Position numbers and translations under genes: made by a program | Notes under the pieces: model-generated | Seen by the model: only the letters and a program-made list of their open reading frames with translations | Databases searched by the model: none | Told to the model about the DNA's origin: nothing | In this document: piece after piece, positions 1 to 7,805 of the stretch | How positions within the stretch are numbered: position 1 is the stretch's first letter | How the letters are laid out: every line of letters starts with the position of its first letter | Assembly: GCA_023431215.1 (NCBI GenBank) | Contig: JAEYXR010000098.1 | Span: 1 to 35,884, forward strand | Source of the DNA: Bacillota bacterium | Lineage (GTDB): Bacteria; Bacillota; Clostridia; Oscillospirales; Ruminococcaceae | Direction: 5' to 3' | Length of the DNA stretch: 35,884 bases

Positions 1-1959
1 ATGCTGGGTGATACCGCCATTGCCGTCAACCCCGAGGATGAGCGTTATACCGACCTTGTGGGCAAAATGGTGCTGCTGCCCTTGGTGAACAAGGAAATCC
101 CCATTGTTGCCGACAGCTATGTGGAAAAAGACTTTGGCACCGGCTGCGTCAAAATTACCCCTGCCCATGACCCCAATGACTTTGAGGTGGGCCTACGCCA
201 CAACCTGCCTGTCATCAATATTATGGATGAAAGCGCCATTATCAACGAAAACGGCGGCAGCTACCAGGGACTGGACCGCTACGAAGCCCGCAAGCGCATC
301 GTGGCAGATCTGGAGGCACAGGGCTATCTGGTTAAAATTGAAGATTATTCTCACAATGTGGGCCAGTGCTACCGCTGCTCCACCACCGTTGAGCCCCTGA
401 TCAGCAAGCAGTGGTTTGTAAAGATGGAACCTCTTGCAGGCCCTGCTATCAATGCTGTCCGGGGCGGCGATACCAAGTTTGTCCCCGAGCGCTTTGACAA
501 AACCTTCTTCCACTGGATGGAAAACATCAAGGACTGGTGTATCTCTCGCCAGCTGTGGTGGGGTCACCGCATTCCCGCCTACTACTGTCAGGACTGCGGT
601 GAGCTGGTAGTCAGCCGCGAGGATGTTACCAGCTGCCCCAAGTGCGGCAGCCACCGCATGGAGCAGGACCCCGACACACTGGATACCTGGTTCTCCTCTG
701 CTCTGTGGCCTTTCTCTACCCTGGGCTGGCCCGACAACACCGAGGAATTGAACTACTTCTATCCCACCAATACACTGGTAACCGGTTATGATATCATCTT
801 CTTCTGGGTTGCCCGCATGATTTTCTCCGGCTGTGAGCAGATGGGTGAAACCCCCTTTGATACTGTTCTCATCCACGGTCTGGTGCGTGACGCACAGGGA
901 CGCAAGATGAGTAAATCTTTGGGCAACGGCATTGACCCATTGGAGATTATTGACCAGTACGGCGCCGATACCCTGCGCTTTACCCTTGCCACCGGCAACA
1001 GCCCCGGCAACGATATGCGCTTCAGTGATGATAAGGTAAAGGCAAGCCGTAACTTTGCCAACAAAATTTGGAACGCCAGCCGCTTTATCCTCATGAATCT
1101 GGATGAGAGCATCACCGAAGTAAGACTGCCCGAAAATCTGGAGACCGAGGATAAGTGGGTTGTCAGCCTGTACAACAGCCTGGTTGCCGAGGTCACCGAT
1201 AATCTGGAGAAGTTTGAGCTGGGCATTGCCGTACAAAAGCTGTACGACTTTATCTGGGATATTCTATGTGACTGGTATATTGAGCTGACCAAGGCACGGC
1301 TGCAGGCCGGCGGCGAAAAGGCCAAGGGCGCTCAGCAGGTGCTGGTGTATGTCATGAGCAACACCCTTAAACTGCTGCATCCTTTTATGCCCTTTATCAC
1401 CGAAGAAATCTGGCAGACCCTGCCCCATGCCGGCGAGGGCGAAAGCATTATGATTGCCCCCTGGCCCACCTATGACGAGGCTCTGTCCTTTGCCGAGGAG
1501 GAAGCCAAGTTCCAAAAGGTGATGGACCTCATCAAGGCTATCCGTAACCAGCGTGCCGAAATGAACATTCCCCCCAGCAAAAAGGCTGCTGTCTATGTGG
1601 AAACCGATGATGTACAGACCTTCGAGGACGGTGCTCCCTTCCTTGTGCGTCTGGCTTCTGCCGACCGTGTAGAGGTTGCAGAGAAGTACGCCATTGAGGG
1701 TGCTGTTCAGGTCATCACCTCTGCAGCCCGTGCCTTTATCCCCATGGCAGAGCTCATCGATATGGAAAAAGAGATGGCAAGACTGCGCAAGGAAGAAGAA
1801 AAGTGCCTTGCCGACATTGCTTTTATTGAAAAGAAGCTTGGTAACGAGGGCTTTATTGCCAAGGCTCCTGCCGCAGTGGTGGAGGCCGAGCGCGCCCGCG
1901 TCGCTCAGCACAACGAGCGTCTTGCAAAAATTCGCGAGAGCATTGCCGCTTTGGGCTAA
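1..1959 (+). CDS. valS: Valyl-tRNA synthetase, C-terminal three quarters (5' truncated by window)
   Basis: Class I aminoacyl-tRNA synthetase that charges tRNA-Val in the cytoplasm. The visible 652 residues start inside the editing (CP1) region, so about 230 N-terminal residues, including the HIGH motif, lie before the window; the first ATG is not the true start. The KMSKS loop is at residues 302-306. Four cysteines at 196, 199, 212 and 215 form a zinc-ribbon-like pair of CxxC motifs. The anticodon-binding domain follows (about 395-545), and the C-terminus from about 585 is charged and helical, as expected for the ValRS coiled-coil arm. folC follows on the same strand, the usual Firmicute order. 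Identity is very secure; only the upstream end is unknown. Confidence 0.98.
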   Translation: MLGDTAIAVNPEDERYTDLVGKMVLLPLVNKEIPIVADSYVEKDFGTGCVKITPAHDPNDFEVGLRHNLPVINIMDESAIINENGGSYQGLDRYEARKRIVADLEAQGYLVKIEDYSHNVGQCYRCSTTVEPLISKQWFVKMEPLAGPAINAVRGGDTKFVPERFDKTFFHWMENIKDWCISRQLWWGHRIPAYYCQDCGELVVSREDVTSCPKCGSHRMEQDPDTLDTWFSSALWPFSTLGWPDNTEELNYFYPTNTLVTGYDIIFFWVARMIFSGCEQMGETPFDTVLIHGLVRDAQGRKMSKSLGNGIDPLEIIDQYGADTLRFTLATGNSPGNDMRFSDDKVKASRNFANKIWNASRFILMNLDESITEVRLPENLETEDKWVVSLYNSLVAEVTDNLEKFELGIAVQKLYDFIWDILCDWYIELTKARLQAGGEKAKGAQQVLVYVMSNTLKLLHPFMPFITEEIWQTLPHAGEGESIMIAPWPTYDEALSFAEEEAKFQKVMDLIKAIRNQRAEMNIPPSKKAAVYVETDDVQTFEDGAPFLVRLASADRVEVAEKYAIEGAVQVITSAARAFIPMAELIDMEKEMARLRKEEEKCLADIAFIEKKLGNEGFIAKAPAAVVEAERARVAQHNERLAKIRESIAALG

Positions 1960-1965
1960 ACACAA

Positions 1966-2001
1966 AAGTCCCGTTCTTTCCTTGTGGGGAGGGCGGGACT
2001 T
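1966..2001 (+). terminator. Hairpin after valS, weak terminator or processing site
   Basis: An 8-bp perfect stem (AAGTCCCG with CGGGACTT) starts six bases after the valS stop. It is not followed by a proper T-run (GGTTTATAAT), so it may only partly stop transcription, leaving folC readable from the same transcript. Confidence 0.4.
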
Positions 2002-2113
2002 GGTTTATAATAAAGCTTGTACTATTTTTAATCATTGCGAATCGGCATCCGGCCAGCGCATTCATATGGCGACTTAATAAAATTTTTTTTACTTTTTTGA
2101 AAAGGGGGAAAAC

Positions 2114-3409
2114 ATGAAATACGGTGATGCATTGTCTTTTATTCATTCCCTTGGCAGGGGCTACGGTACAGCCACCCATGACCGCATGCGCATCCTGCTT
2201 TTTTTGCTGAGCGACCCCCAAAAGCAGCTGCGCTGTGTACATATCACAGGCACCAACGGCAAGGGCTCGGTAACAGCCTATCTTTCGGCACTTTTTGCCC
2301 ATGCAGGCTACCGTACCGGCAGCTTTACTTCCCCCTTTATCACCCAGTTCCGAGAACGTATCCAGCTTGATGGCAAAATGATACCTAAGGGTGAGCTGGC
2401 TGCTTTGGTGGATGAAATACGTCCTGTGGTGGAGCGGATGACACAGCAGGGGGAAGCCCCCACCCAGTTTGAATTTGTAACCGCTTTGGCACTGTTGTGG
2501 TTTGCCCGCAAAAAATGCCAGCTTGTGCTGCTGGAAGCAGGTATCGGGGGCCTGCTGGATGCCACCAACTGCATCCCCAAGCCTCTGGCGGTAGTTCTTA
2601 CCTCCATCGGCTACGACCACACCGCCCAGCTTGGGGGAACTGTGGAGCAAATTACCCTGCAAAAGTGTGGGCTGATTCATGACGGGTGTGCTGTTATTTG
2701 TGCACCCGGTCAGGATGCCACTGTTCTGGGTGTGATTCAAAATCAATGTGAGACAAAGAACAGCCATCTTTTTGTTCCTGAATTGGAACAAAGTCTGATC
2801 TGCTGTCAAAGCCTTAAAGGAACAACTCTTACCTATAAGGGGTTAAATTTTTTTGTCCCGCTGTTGGGCGACCATCAGATACTCAATGTACTTACCGCGG
2901 TTGAGACCGCCTTTTTGCTAGGGCAGCAGGGCTTTCCTATTACAGAGATTCAAGCTACTCAAGGGGTTGCAAAAGCGCGGCTGCCCGCGCGCATGGAGCT
3001 GTTGCGGCAAGACCCTGTGGTCATTGTGGACGGTGGGCACAATCCTGCCGGGCTGGCGGCACTGCAGCAAAGCCTGGTGACACTGGGCCTTAGGCGCATT
3101 ACCGCCGTGGTGGGGATGCTTGCCGACAAGGACTGTACCGCTGCCTTGGAGCAGATTGCCCCCTATATGGGGCGATCCATTGCCGTAGCGCCTTCCAATC
3201 CCCGCGCCCTGCCCGCCCAGGATATGGCAAAGCTGCTAGGGCGATTCTGCCCTTGTGATGTGGCTGATTCCATAGAGCATGCCCTGCGTCTTGCCCTCCA
3301 AGACCCCTGCGACGGTGTGGTGGTGTTTGGCTCACTGTTTTTGGCAGCCGAAGCAAGGGAGCTTCTGTTAACGCGTAAGAAAACTGCTGCAGAAGGAGAA
3401 AAAGCATGA
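2114..3409 (+). CDS. folC: Folylpolyglutamate synthase / dihydrofolate synthase
   Basis: ATP-dependent Mur-ligase family enzyme that adds glutamate to dihydropteroate and/or to folates, keeping folate cofactors in the cell. At 431 residues it has the family's usual length. The ATP-binding loop TGTNGKGS is at residues 45-52, a folate-loop region with SPFITQFRERI follows near 74, then LDATN near 150 and the C-terminal domain's DGGHNP near 305. The LDATN segment reads GIGGLLDATN where an Arg often precedes LDATN, a small departure. The start has a purine-rich AAAGGGGG ribosome binding site. It follows valS by 154 bases and overlaps the next gene by four (ATGA), so the two are translationally coupled. 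Whether it does both reactions cannot be told from sequence. Confidence 0.95.
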   Translation: MKYGDALSFIHSLGRGYGTATHDRMRILLFLLSDPQKQLRCVHITGTNGKGSVTAYLSALFAHAGYRTGSFTSPFITQFRERIQLDGKMIPKGELAALVDEIRPVVERMTQQGEAPTQFEFVTALALLWFARKKCQLVLLEAGIGGLLDATNCIPKPLAVVLTSIGYDHTAQLGGTVEQITLQKCGLIHDGCAVICAPGQDATVLGVIQNQCETKNSHLFVPELEQSLICCQSLKGTTLTYKGLNFFVPLLGDHQILNVLTAVETAFLLGQQGFPITEIQATQGVAKARLPARMELLRQDPVVIVDGGHNPAGLAALQQSLVTLGLRRITAVVGMLADKDCTAALEQIAPYMGRSIAVAPSNPRALPAQDMAKLLGRFCPCDVADSIEHALRLALQDPCDGVVVFGSLFLAAEARELLLTRKKTAAEGEKA

Positions 3410-3840
3410 ACCTCTCCATTCGTCAGGCAAAACCGGAAGATGCCCCGGCCTTGTGCAAATTGTGCAACGAAGCTATGGGGTACTGCTGTACAGAGGAGCA
3501 GCTGCGTAGTCATCTGCTGAAAGTAATAAACGACCCCGCGCAGGCGGTATATGTGGCAGAAGCAGATGGTAACCCGGCGGGGTTTATTCACGCTGCCGAC
3601 TATCTTCTGCTGTATGCACCGCCTATGAAAAACATTCTGGGCCTTGCTGTGTCCGTTGAATTTCGCAAACTTGGCATAGGCAAAATGCTACTGCAAGCGG
3701 TGGAGAAATGGGCGGCCGAAGACGGTACAGCGGCCGTCAGACTTTCCTCTGGGTCCCAACGAGCAGCATCCCATGAATTTTACCGCCGCTGCGGCTACCA
3801 CAACAAAAAAATGCAGCTTTGTTTGATAAAAGAGCTGTGA
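3406..3840 (+). CDS. GNAT family N-acetyltransferase (144 aa)
   Basis: Small acetyl-CoA dependent acetyltransferase of unknown substrate. The acetyl-CoA binding motif A is visible near residues 80-103, with RKLGIG as the pyrophosphate loop, and the C-terminal FYRRCGY segment near 126 is the usual motif B end. The start overlaps the folC stop (ATGA) and has an AAGGAG ribosome binding site inside the folC end, so it is co-translated with folC. The link to folate metabolism is positional only. Family is secure, substrate unknown. Confidence 0.88.
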   Translation: MNLSIRQAKPEDAPALCKLCNEAMGYCCTEEQLRSHLLKVINDPAQAVYVAEADGNPAGFIHAADYLLLYAPPMKNILGLAVSVEFRKLGIGKMLLQAVEKWAAEDGTAAVRLSSGSQRAASHEFYRRCGYHNKKMQLCLIKEL

Positions 3841-3857
3841 TGACAAGGAGGAAGCTT

Positions 3858-4478
3858 ATGCTGGACAGCAAGGGCTTTGACAGCTGGTGCAAGGAATATG
3901 ACCAAAGCGTCAGCCAAAGTGAGGAATCCAACAGCTACCCTTTTGCAGGCTACAATGCCGTATTGAGCAAAATCTATCGCACGGTTGTAGCCAAGCCCGG
4001 CTGCACGGTGCTGGATATCGGCTTTGGGACTGCTGTGCTTACCCAGTGCCTGTATGAGTCGGGATGCATTGTTACAGGCATCGATTTTTCTCAAAACATG
4101 GTGAATACAGCACAGCAGAAAATGCCCCGGGCCACCCTGTACTGCCATGATTTTACCCTTGGTCTGCCTACTGCTTTAAAGGGCAAAAAATTTGATTTTA
4201 TCATCAGCACCTATGCCATTCATCATTTGGATGACACCCAAAAGTTAGAATTTTTAGAGTTACTTGTCGCCCATCTTACCCCAAAAGGACAAATACTCAT
4301 AGGCGATGTTGCTTTTGCCTCCCATGCTGAACACGACCGCTGCCGTGAACAGTGCGGCGAAAGCTGGGACAGTGACGAGTATTATATGGTAGCCGATAAG
4401 ATGAAAATACAACTACCAAATCTCTGCTTTGAGTCCACTTCCTTTTGCAGCGGCATTATCAGCCTAAAGCCTTTTTAA
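3858..4478 (+). CDS. Class I SAM-dependent methyltransferase (206 aa)
   Basis: Rossmann-fold methyltransferase. The SAM-binding motif I is VLDIGFGTA at residues 51-59, the acidic end of strand 2 is GIDFS near 75, and the post-motif segment FDFIISTYAIHHL near 110 matches the family. It resembles the YrrT group of small Firmicute methyltransferases, but the substrate is not inferable. I chose the ATG at 3858 because AAGGAGG lies six bases before it; an ATG at 3840 overlapping the previous stop (TGATG) is possible but has a poorer site. It is the last gene of the valS-folC-GNAT run and ends at a strong terminator. No adjacent sulfur gene supports a specific role. Confidence 0.87.
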   Translation: MLDSKGFDSWCKEYDQSVSQSEESNSYPFAGYNAVLSKIYRTVVAKPGCTVLDIGFGTAVLTQCLYESGCIVTGIDFSQNMVNTAQQKMPRATLYCHDFTLGLPTALKGKKFDFIISTYAIHHLDDTQKLEFLELLVAHLTPKGQILIGDVAFASHAEHDRCREQCGESWDSDEYYMVADKMKIQLPNLCFESTSFCSGIISLKPF

Positions 4479-4481
4479 CAC

Positions 4482-4523
4482 AAAAGCCCCACAGCAAAGA
4501 TGTTTCTTTGCTGTGGGGCTTTT
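4482..4523. terminator. Bidirectional intrinsic terminator
   Basis: An 18-bp perfect stem starting AAAAGCCCCACAGCAAAG with a six-base loop. The A-run on one side and T-run on the other serve both the methyltransferase gene on + and the VanW gene on -, whose stop codons flank it. Confidence 0.93.
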
Positions 4524-4527
4524 CTTG

Positions 4528-5364
4528 TTACACAAATTCTGCTGTGTCTTCTTTCAATTCCAAATGGGAGGTATCGTACAGTACCTTGGCGTGGTTTCTT
4601 TTAATGACAGCACTGGAAAGCAGGTTGCCTGTAGCTTTGTCTATGCATTCCCGAACCACTGTGCCATTGCGGAAAAGATCTTCGCCTTCCTTGCTGAAGT
4701 ATTCGTTCTCAATATGCACGTGATACTTCACCCGGGGTTCTTTGTCACATCTAAGCTGCCCATAAAGGTGGGTATTATCAGTATGTACCAATAGCTGCCA
4801 TACAGCGTCTGTATCGTTGCGTACACGGTAGTCCATGTAGTTGTAAAGAATGGAGGTACCTGTACCAAAGGGAATTTGCCTGCCGCAGTCGGGGAACAGG
4901 TCGTACTGATCGTGGTGGTGATGCTCGGTAATGGTCAGCTCTGAATGCAGCACCATCCAATGAATGAGATTGGTAAACTGACACATACCGCCGCCCATGC
5001 CCTTTTGCGGCTTTCCTCCGGCTATGGTAAGGCCATCCCTGTACCCTTTTTTTCGGGTGCAGCTGCCTACCAAATGCCAAAAAGAAAAGCTTTCTCCTGG
5101 GCGGATAAGGATGCCGTTGACCTTGGGTGCCGCAAGACCCAAATTTATCGCCTTATTTTCCTGTAGTTCCAACTCCACATTGCCCAAAGTACGGCGAATG
5201 AGCGAGGCGTGTTTGCACACCAAAAAGGGCAGCGGCTGGGTGCTGCGCACCTTGGCAAACTTGTCGCTGCCAAATAAGTCTTGCACCTGCCGCACCATAC
5301 GGCATTTGCATGCCGATATTTGATATGCCACCGGCCCCAGCTGACAAAACAGCATTCTGGCCAC
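4528..5364 (-). CDS. VanW family protein
   Basis: 278-residue protein with a VanW domain from about residue 67 to 200, including GESFSFW near 90 and the hallmark GGGMCQF at 124-130. The family is named after a gene in the VanB vancomycin cluster, but it is widespread in Clostridia and its activity is unknown; presence here does not imply resistance. No van ligase or sensor genes are near. There is no clear signal peptide; the first 30 residues are Cys-containing and mildly basic. The start is GTG at 5364, chosen because GGGAGGG lies eight bases upstream; the nearby ATG is out of frame. It follows the U32 gene by 55 bases on the same strand, so the two may be co-transcribed. Confidence 0.88.
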   Translation of the reverse strand: MARMLFCQLGPVAYQISACKCRMVRQVQDLFGSDKFAKVRSTQPLPFLVCKHASLIRRTLGNVELELQENKAINLGLAAPKVNGILIRPGESFSFWHLVGSCTRKKGYRDGLTIAGGKPQKGMGGGMCQFTNLIHWMVLHSELTITEHHHHDQYDLFPDCGRQIPFGTGTSILYNYMDYRVRNDTDAVWQLLVHTDNTHLYGQLRCDKEPRVKYHVHIENEYFSKEGEDLFRNGTVVRECIDKATGNLLSSAVIKRNHAKVLYDTSHLELKEDTAEFV

Positions 5365-5419
5365 CCGGCATCCCTCCCTTGGTCGGTACTTAATTGCTTA
5401 AAAAAACGGTTATAGACAA

Positions 5420-6655
5420 TTAATCCAGCTTTTGTTTGCGGAGCAGGGTACCCTCAGGCAAGAACACAGGGCAGTCAAAGGTAAACTCCATTGCTGCGTG
5501 GCATACATGTTCCAGCTCATTGCCTTGAGCATCCTTCAGTTCCTGCACCATCAGCTCCACAGGGCCGCTTTTGGGAATCAGCGCTTCCAGAGTATCACCG
5601 TTATAGAATTTATTACGCTGCAGGCAATGGGCAACTCCGTCTTCCCACTTTTGTACCACGGCCACCACATCCCACTCACGAATGTACCCCCCACTTTGAT
5701 AACACTGGGCATCGTCGGGGCGTCCAAACAAAAATCCGGGGACATAGTCCCGGTGGCTTACCTTGCGGGTCTCCTCCAACAGCCAGTCCGGTAGCTTAAA
5801 CTGTTGGGGCTCTTTTGCATAAAGGTCTACGGCACAGCGGTAGGCATTGGTAATAACCGCCGCATAGTAGGCAGACTTGGCGCGGCCTTCAATTTTAAGA
5901 GAGGTAACCCCTGCCTCATGCAGCTTGTCAATATGCTCAATAAGGCACATATCTTTAGCATTTAAAATATAGCTGCCCTTTTCGTCCTCATAGATGGGAT
6001 AATACACTCCGGGGCGTTTTTCTTCTACCAAATGGTAGCCCCAGCGGCAGGGCTGGGCACACTCGCCGCGGTTGGCATCTCTGCCAAGCATATAGTTGGA
6101 GAGCAGGCAGCGCCCCGAAAAGGACATACACATGGCTCCATGAACAAAATATTCAATATCCAGGTCAGGCGGTGTGTTCTGCCGTATGCCCCGGATGCTC
6201 TCCAAATCTAGCTCACGAGCCAGAATCACCCGTTTTGCCCCCAAATTGTACAGCTCATTGGCCGTTAGATAATTGGTAATGCCAGCCTGGGTAGAAATAT
6301 GCAGCTCTACCCCGGGGGCTGCCCGTTTGGCTGCCATCATCATACCAATATCGGCTACAATAAAAGCATCAATTCCTGTAGATACAATTTCCTTTAGATA
6401 TTGTTCCAGACCGGCAATTTCATTGTTTAACGGCAGGGTATTCACCGTAAAATACACCTTTGTCCCAACAGCATGAGCAAGGGTGACAGCTTCTTTTAGT
6501 TCCTCTACGGTAAAATTACCGGCACCTGCACGCATGGTGTGCAATTTACCGCCCACATATACAGCATCTGCCCCGTAAAGCAAAGCAGCCTTGAGTTTTT
6601 CCATATCTCCTGCCGGGGCCAGTACCTCGGGCATCTTGTTTACTCGTTTTTCCAA
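5420..6655 (-). CDS. Peptidase U32 family protein, probable tRNA U34 hydroxylation enzyme (TrhP-like)
   Basis: 411-residue protein with the U32 signature: SGRC ending at Cys183, then NRGEC and QPC at Cys199 and Cys203, plus Cys176. Characterised relatives (E. coli YegQ/TrhP, Bacillus YrrN/YrrO, RlhA) hydroxylate tRNA uridine 34 or 23S rRNA using prephenate, and these cysteines are thought to hold an iron-sulfur cluster. It is called a peptidase only by tradition. Length fits the single-domain YrrO/TrhP type. The start is TTG at 6655: AAAGGAG lies eight bases before it, and the first internal ATG begins MPEVLAPAGD seven codons later. It reads away from the small Cys/Gly-rich gene and probably leads the VanW gene. 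Function by family inference. Confidence 0.88.
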   Translation of the reverse strand: MEKRVNKMPEVLAPAGDMEKLKAALLYGADAVYVGGKLHTMRAGAGNFTVEELKEAVTLAHAVGTKVYFTVNTLPLNNEIAGLEQYLKEIVSTGIDAFIVADIGMMMAAKRAAPGVELHISTQAGITNYLTANELYNLGAKRVILARELDLESIRGIRQNTPPDLDIEYFVHGAMCMSFSGRCLLSNYMLGRDANRGECAQPCRWGYHLVEEKRPGVYYPIYEDEKGSYILNAKDMCLIEHIDKLHEAGVTSLKIEGRAKSAYYAAVITNAYRCAVDLYAKEPQQFKLPDWLLEETRKVSHRDYVPGFLFGRPDDAQCYQSGGYIREWDVVAVVQKWEDGVAHCLQRNKFYNGDTLEALIPKSGPVELMVQELKDAQGNELEHVCHAAMEFTFDCPVFLPEGTLLRKQKLD

Positions 6656-6680
6656 CTTATATACTCCTTTTTTAATAGTA

Positions 6681-6708
6681 ACCCCTTTGGAACCACATGC
6701 ATAAGATA
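6681..6708 (+). promoter_or_regulatory. Match to mother-cell sporulation (SigK-type) promoter
   Basis: AC at 6681-6682, 17 bases, then CATAAGATA at 6700-6708, which fits the SigK consensus AC-N16/17-CATANNNTA exactly. It points to the Cys/Gly-rich gene 65 bases downstream. A match this short can occur by chance, and no spore gene is nearby, so this is a candidate only. Confidence 0.35.
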
Positions 6709-6715
6709 AACCGAG

Positions 6716-6728
6716 ACGGCTAAGCCGT
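6716..6728. promoter_or_regulatory. Perfect 13-base palindrome between divergent genes
   Basis: ACGGCT-A-AGCCGT lies eight bases after the SigK-like -10 element, where a start site and early transcript would be. It could be an operator or a small 5' hairpin. Confidence 0.4.
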
Positions 6729-6773
6729 TTTGACTTACATGGTGGGTCTAAAATAAATAATGAGGTGAATACT

Positions 6774-6968
6774 ATGTGCTGCAACAATAACTGCTCTTGC
6801 GAAGGCAACAACTGGTGGTGGATTATTCTTTTAATCCTTTTGTACTGCTACTGCAATAACTGCTATGGCAACGGCCTCTTTGGCGGCGGCTGTGGCGGTT
6901 GTGGTGGCGGCTGCGGTGGCGGCTGCGGTGGTGGCTGCGGTGGTTGCGGAGGCGGCTGCTGCCGTTAA
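6774..6968 (+). CDS. Small Cys/Gly-rich membrane peptide (64 aa), function unknown
   Basis: 64 residues, 15 of them Cys and 22 Gly. The N-terminus has clustered cysteines (2, 3, 7, 9), then WWW at 14-16 leading a single hydrophobic segment to about residue 24, then CYC and NNC, and a C-terminal tail of GGGC units with Cys at 40, 43, 47, 51, 55, 58, 62 and 63. The start has TGAGGTG six bases upstream; a GTG at 6765 overlaps that site and is unlikely. Similar high-cysteine peptides are annotated in Clostridia under chorion-like names, without known function. Plausible roles are metal binding, disulfide cross-linking in an envelope or spore layer, or a secreted peptide. The gene stands alone with divergent and convergent neighbours. 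I do not assign a function. Confidence 0.78.
   Translation: MCCNNNCSCEGNNWWWIILLILLYCYCNNCYGNGLFGGGCGGCGGGCGGGCGGGCGGCGGGCCR
6891..6962 (+). repeat. In-gene 12-base repeat encoding GGGC units
   Basis: The 3' part of the small gene is made of GGN and TGC/TGT codons. Cysteine codons at 6900, 6912, 6924 and 6936 are exactly 12 bases apart. Such a repeat can expand or shrink by slippage, so tail length may vary between strains. Confidence 0.8.
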
Positions 6969-7170
6969 CTCTCTTCACACAAAGCTCCATGCGCCCGGCG
7001 GTTAACTGCCGGGCGTAAGGCTGTCGGCATAAAATCGTCAGCCTTTGTTAATACCTTAGGTTACCTACAACCCGGCAAAACTTCATTACCGCTACATCGG
7101 GTATTCTTCTTGGTTCCCGCAACAAAAGAAGAGTATTATGCTCCCACAACAGGTTCAAATATGTGCAACT
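6969..7170 (+). other. Structured gene-free stretch after the Cys/Gly-rich gene
   Basis: Three hairpins are visible: CGCCCGGC with GCCGGGCG (6992-6999 and 7008-7015), AAGGCTG with CAGCCTT (7017-7023 and 7039-7045), and an 11-bp stem with two G-U pairs at 7101-7111 and 7126-7136 closing a 14-base loop. The block CCCGGC recurs at three places. It leads into a strong terminator at 7171. It may be a long 3' UTR or a separate small RNA; I recognise no known RNA family. Confidence 0.45.
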
Positions 7171-7198
7171 ACCCGGCAAACTGCTGCCGGGTTTTTTT
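7171..7198 (+). terminator. Intrinsic terminator
   Basis: Perfect 8-bp stem ACCCGGCA/TGCCGGGT with a six-base loop followed by seven T. It closes whatever transcript covers the Cys/Gly-rich gene and its structured tail, just before the convergent cyclo-ligase gene. Confidence 0.9.
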
Positions 7199-7208
7199 AT
7201 TCTTAAAG

Positions 7209-7805
7209 TTAGGCTTTTATGGCTTTTTTCATCCCGCTGGGGGTTATTATGTATTTCACAGCGATATCGGTAGCCTCAGTGGGCAATTGCGGAAATACAC
7301 ATTCATCATAGGTAAGCACCGCAGTGGTGCCACAAAAATCTGCTAGAAAACGGTCGTAGTATCCGCCGCCATACCCCAGCCTCTGCCCATTGACTGCTGC
7401 CGCAAGAGCAGGAACAATGCAAAATGAACCCACTAAATCTGCTTGGGACAATATTGCCGCATCAGGCGGGGGTTCGGCAATGCCATAAAAGCCGGATACC
7501 AGCTGGCGGTAATCATCAAAGAAACAAAAATCTATTATTCTGCTGCCCGGACGGCACCGGGGCACCGCGACTTTTTTTCCACTGAGTAGGGCATGAGCCA
7601 CCAATACCCGGGTGTCAATTTCTTCTTCAGTAGAAAGATACAACAGGACAAGCTGTGCTTGCTGATAGTCCGGCAGTGCCAAAACCGACTTGACGATTGC
7701 ATTTTCACACAAATATTTTTCCATGTAGGAAAGTCCTTGCCGAAATGCCTTACATTGTTTTCTCAGCTCTGCCTTGGAAGCAGCAGAGCTGATGCTCAGC
7801 GGCAC
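7209..7805 (-). CDS. fau: 5-formyltetrahydrofolate cyclo-ligase
   Basis: Converts 5-formyl-THF to 5,10-methenyl-THF using ATP, recovering a dead-end folate. The 198 residues have the family's usual length. The signature LGYGGGYYDRF is at residues 143-153, preceded by IVPALA at 130-135. An early basic segment, KAELRKQCKAFR, fits the N-terminal ATP-binding region. The start is GTG at 7805 with GGGGAG seven bases upstream; it overlaps the end of the DJ-1/PfpI gene by ten bases, so translation is likely coupled. The window also carries folC and thyX, so several folate steps are local. Identity is secure. Confidence 0.95.
   Translation of the reverse strand: MPLSISSAASKAELRKQCKAFRQGLSYMEKYLCENAIVKSVLALPDYQQAQLVLLYLSTEEEIDTRVLVAHALLSGKKVAVPRCRPGSRIIDFCFFDDYRQLVSGFYGIAEPPPDAAILSQADLVGSFCIVPALAAAVNGQRLGYGGGYYDRFLADFCGTTAVLTYDECVFPQLPTEATDIAVKYIITPSGMKKAIKA

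Noticed and set aside
193..1236. Long frame antisense to valS
   Set aside because: Shadow of ValRS; no start site or recognisable domain.
3840..3857. Overlapping start of the methyltransferase at 3840 (TGATG)
   Set aside because: The ATG at 3858 has a much better AAGGAGG with six-base spacing.
4528..5364. Vancomycin resistance from the VanW gene
   Set aside because: VanW proteins are common in Clostridia and no vanHAX-type ligase or two-component genes are near.
6774..6968. Bacteriocin or lanthipeptide precursor
   Set aside because: No modification enzyme, leader/core boundary or transporter nearby; Ser/Thr are nearly absent, so lanthionine rings are not possible.
7151..7160. tRNA T-loop-like GGTTCAAAT
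   Set aside because: Flanking bases do not form a T stem and no other tRNA arms are present.
7110..7346. 78-codon frame starting TTG after the Cys/Gly-rich gene
   Set aside because: Runs through a terminator and into the convergent cyclo-ligase gene; no ribosome binding site.
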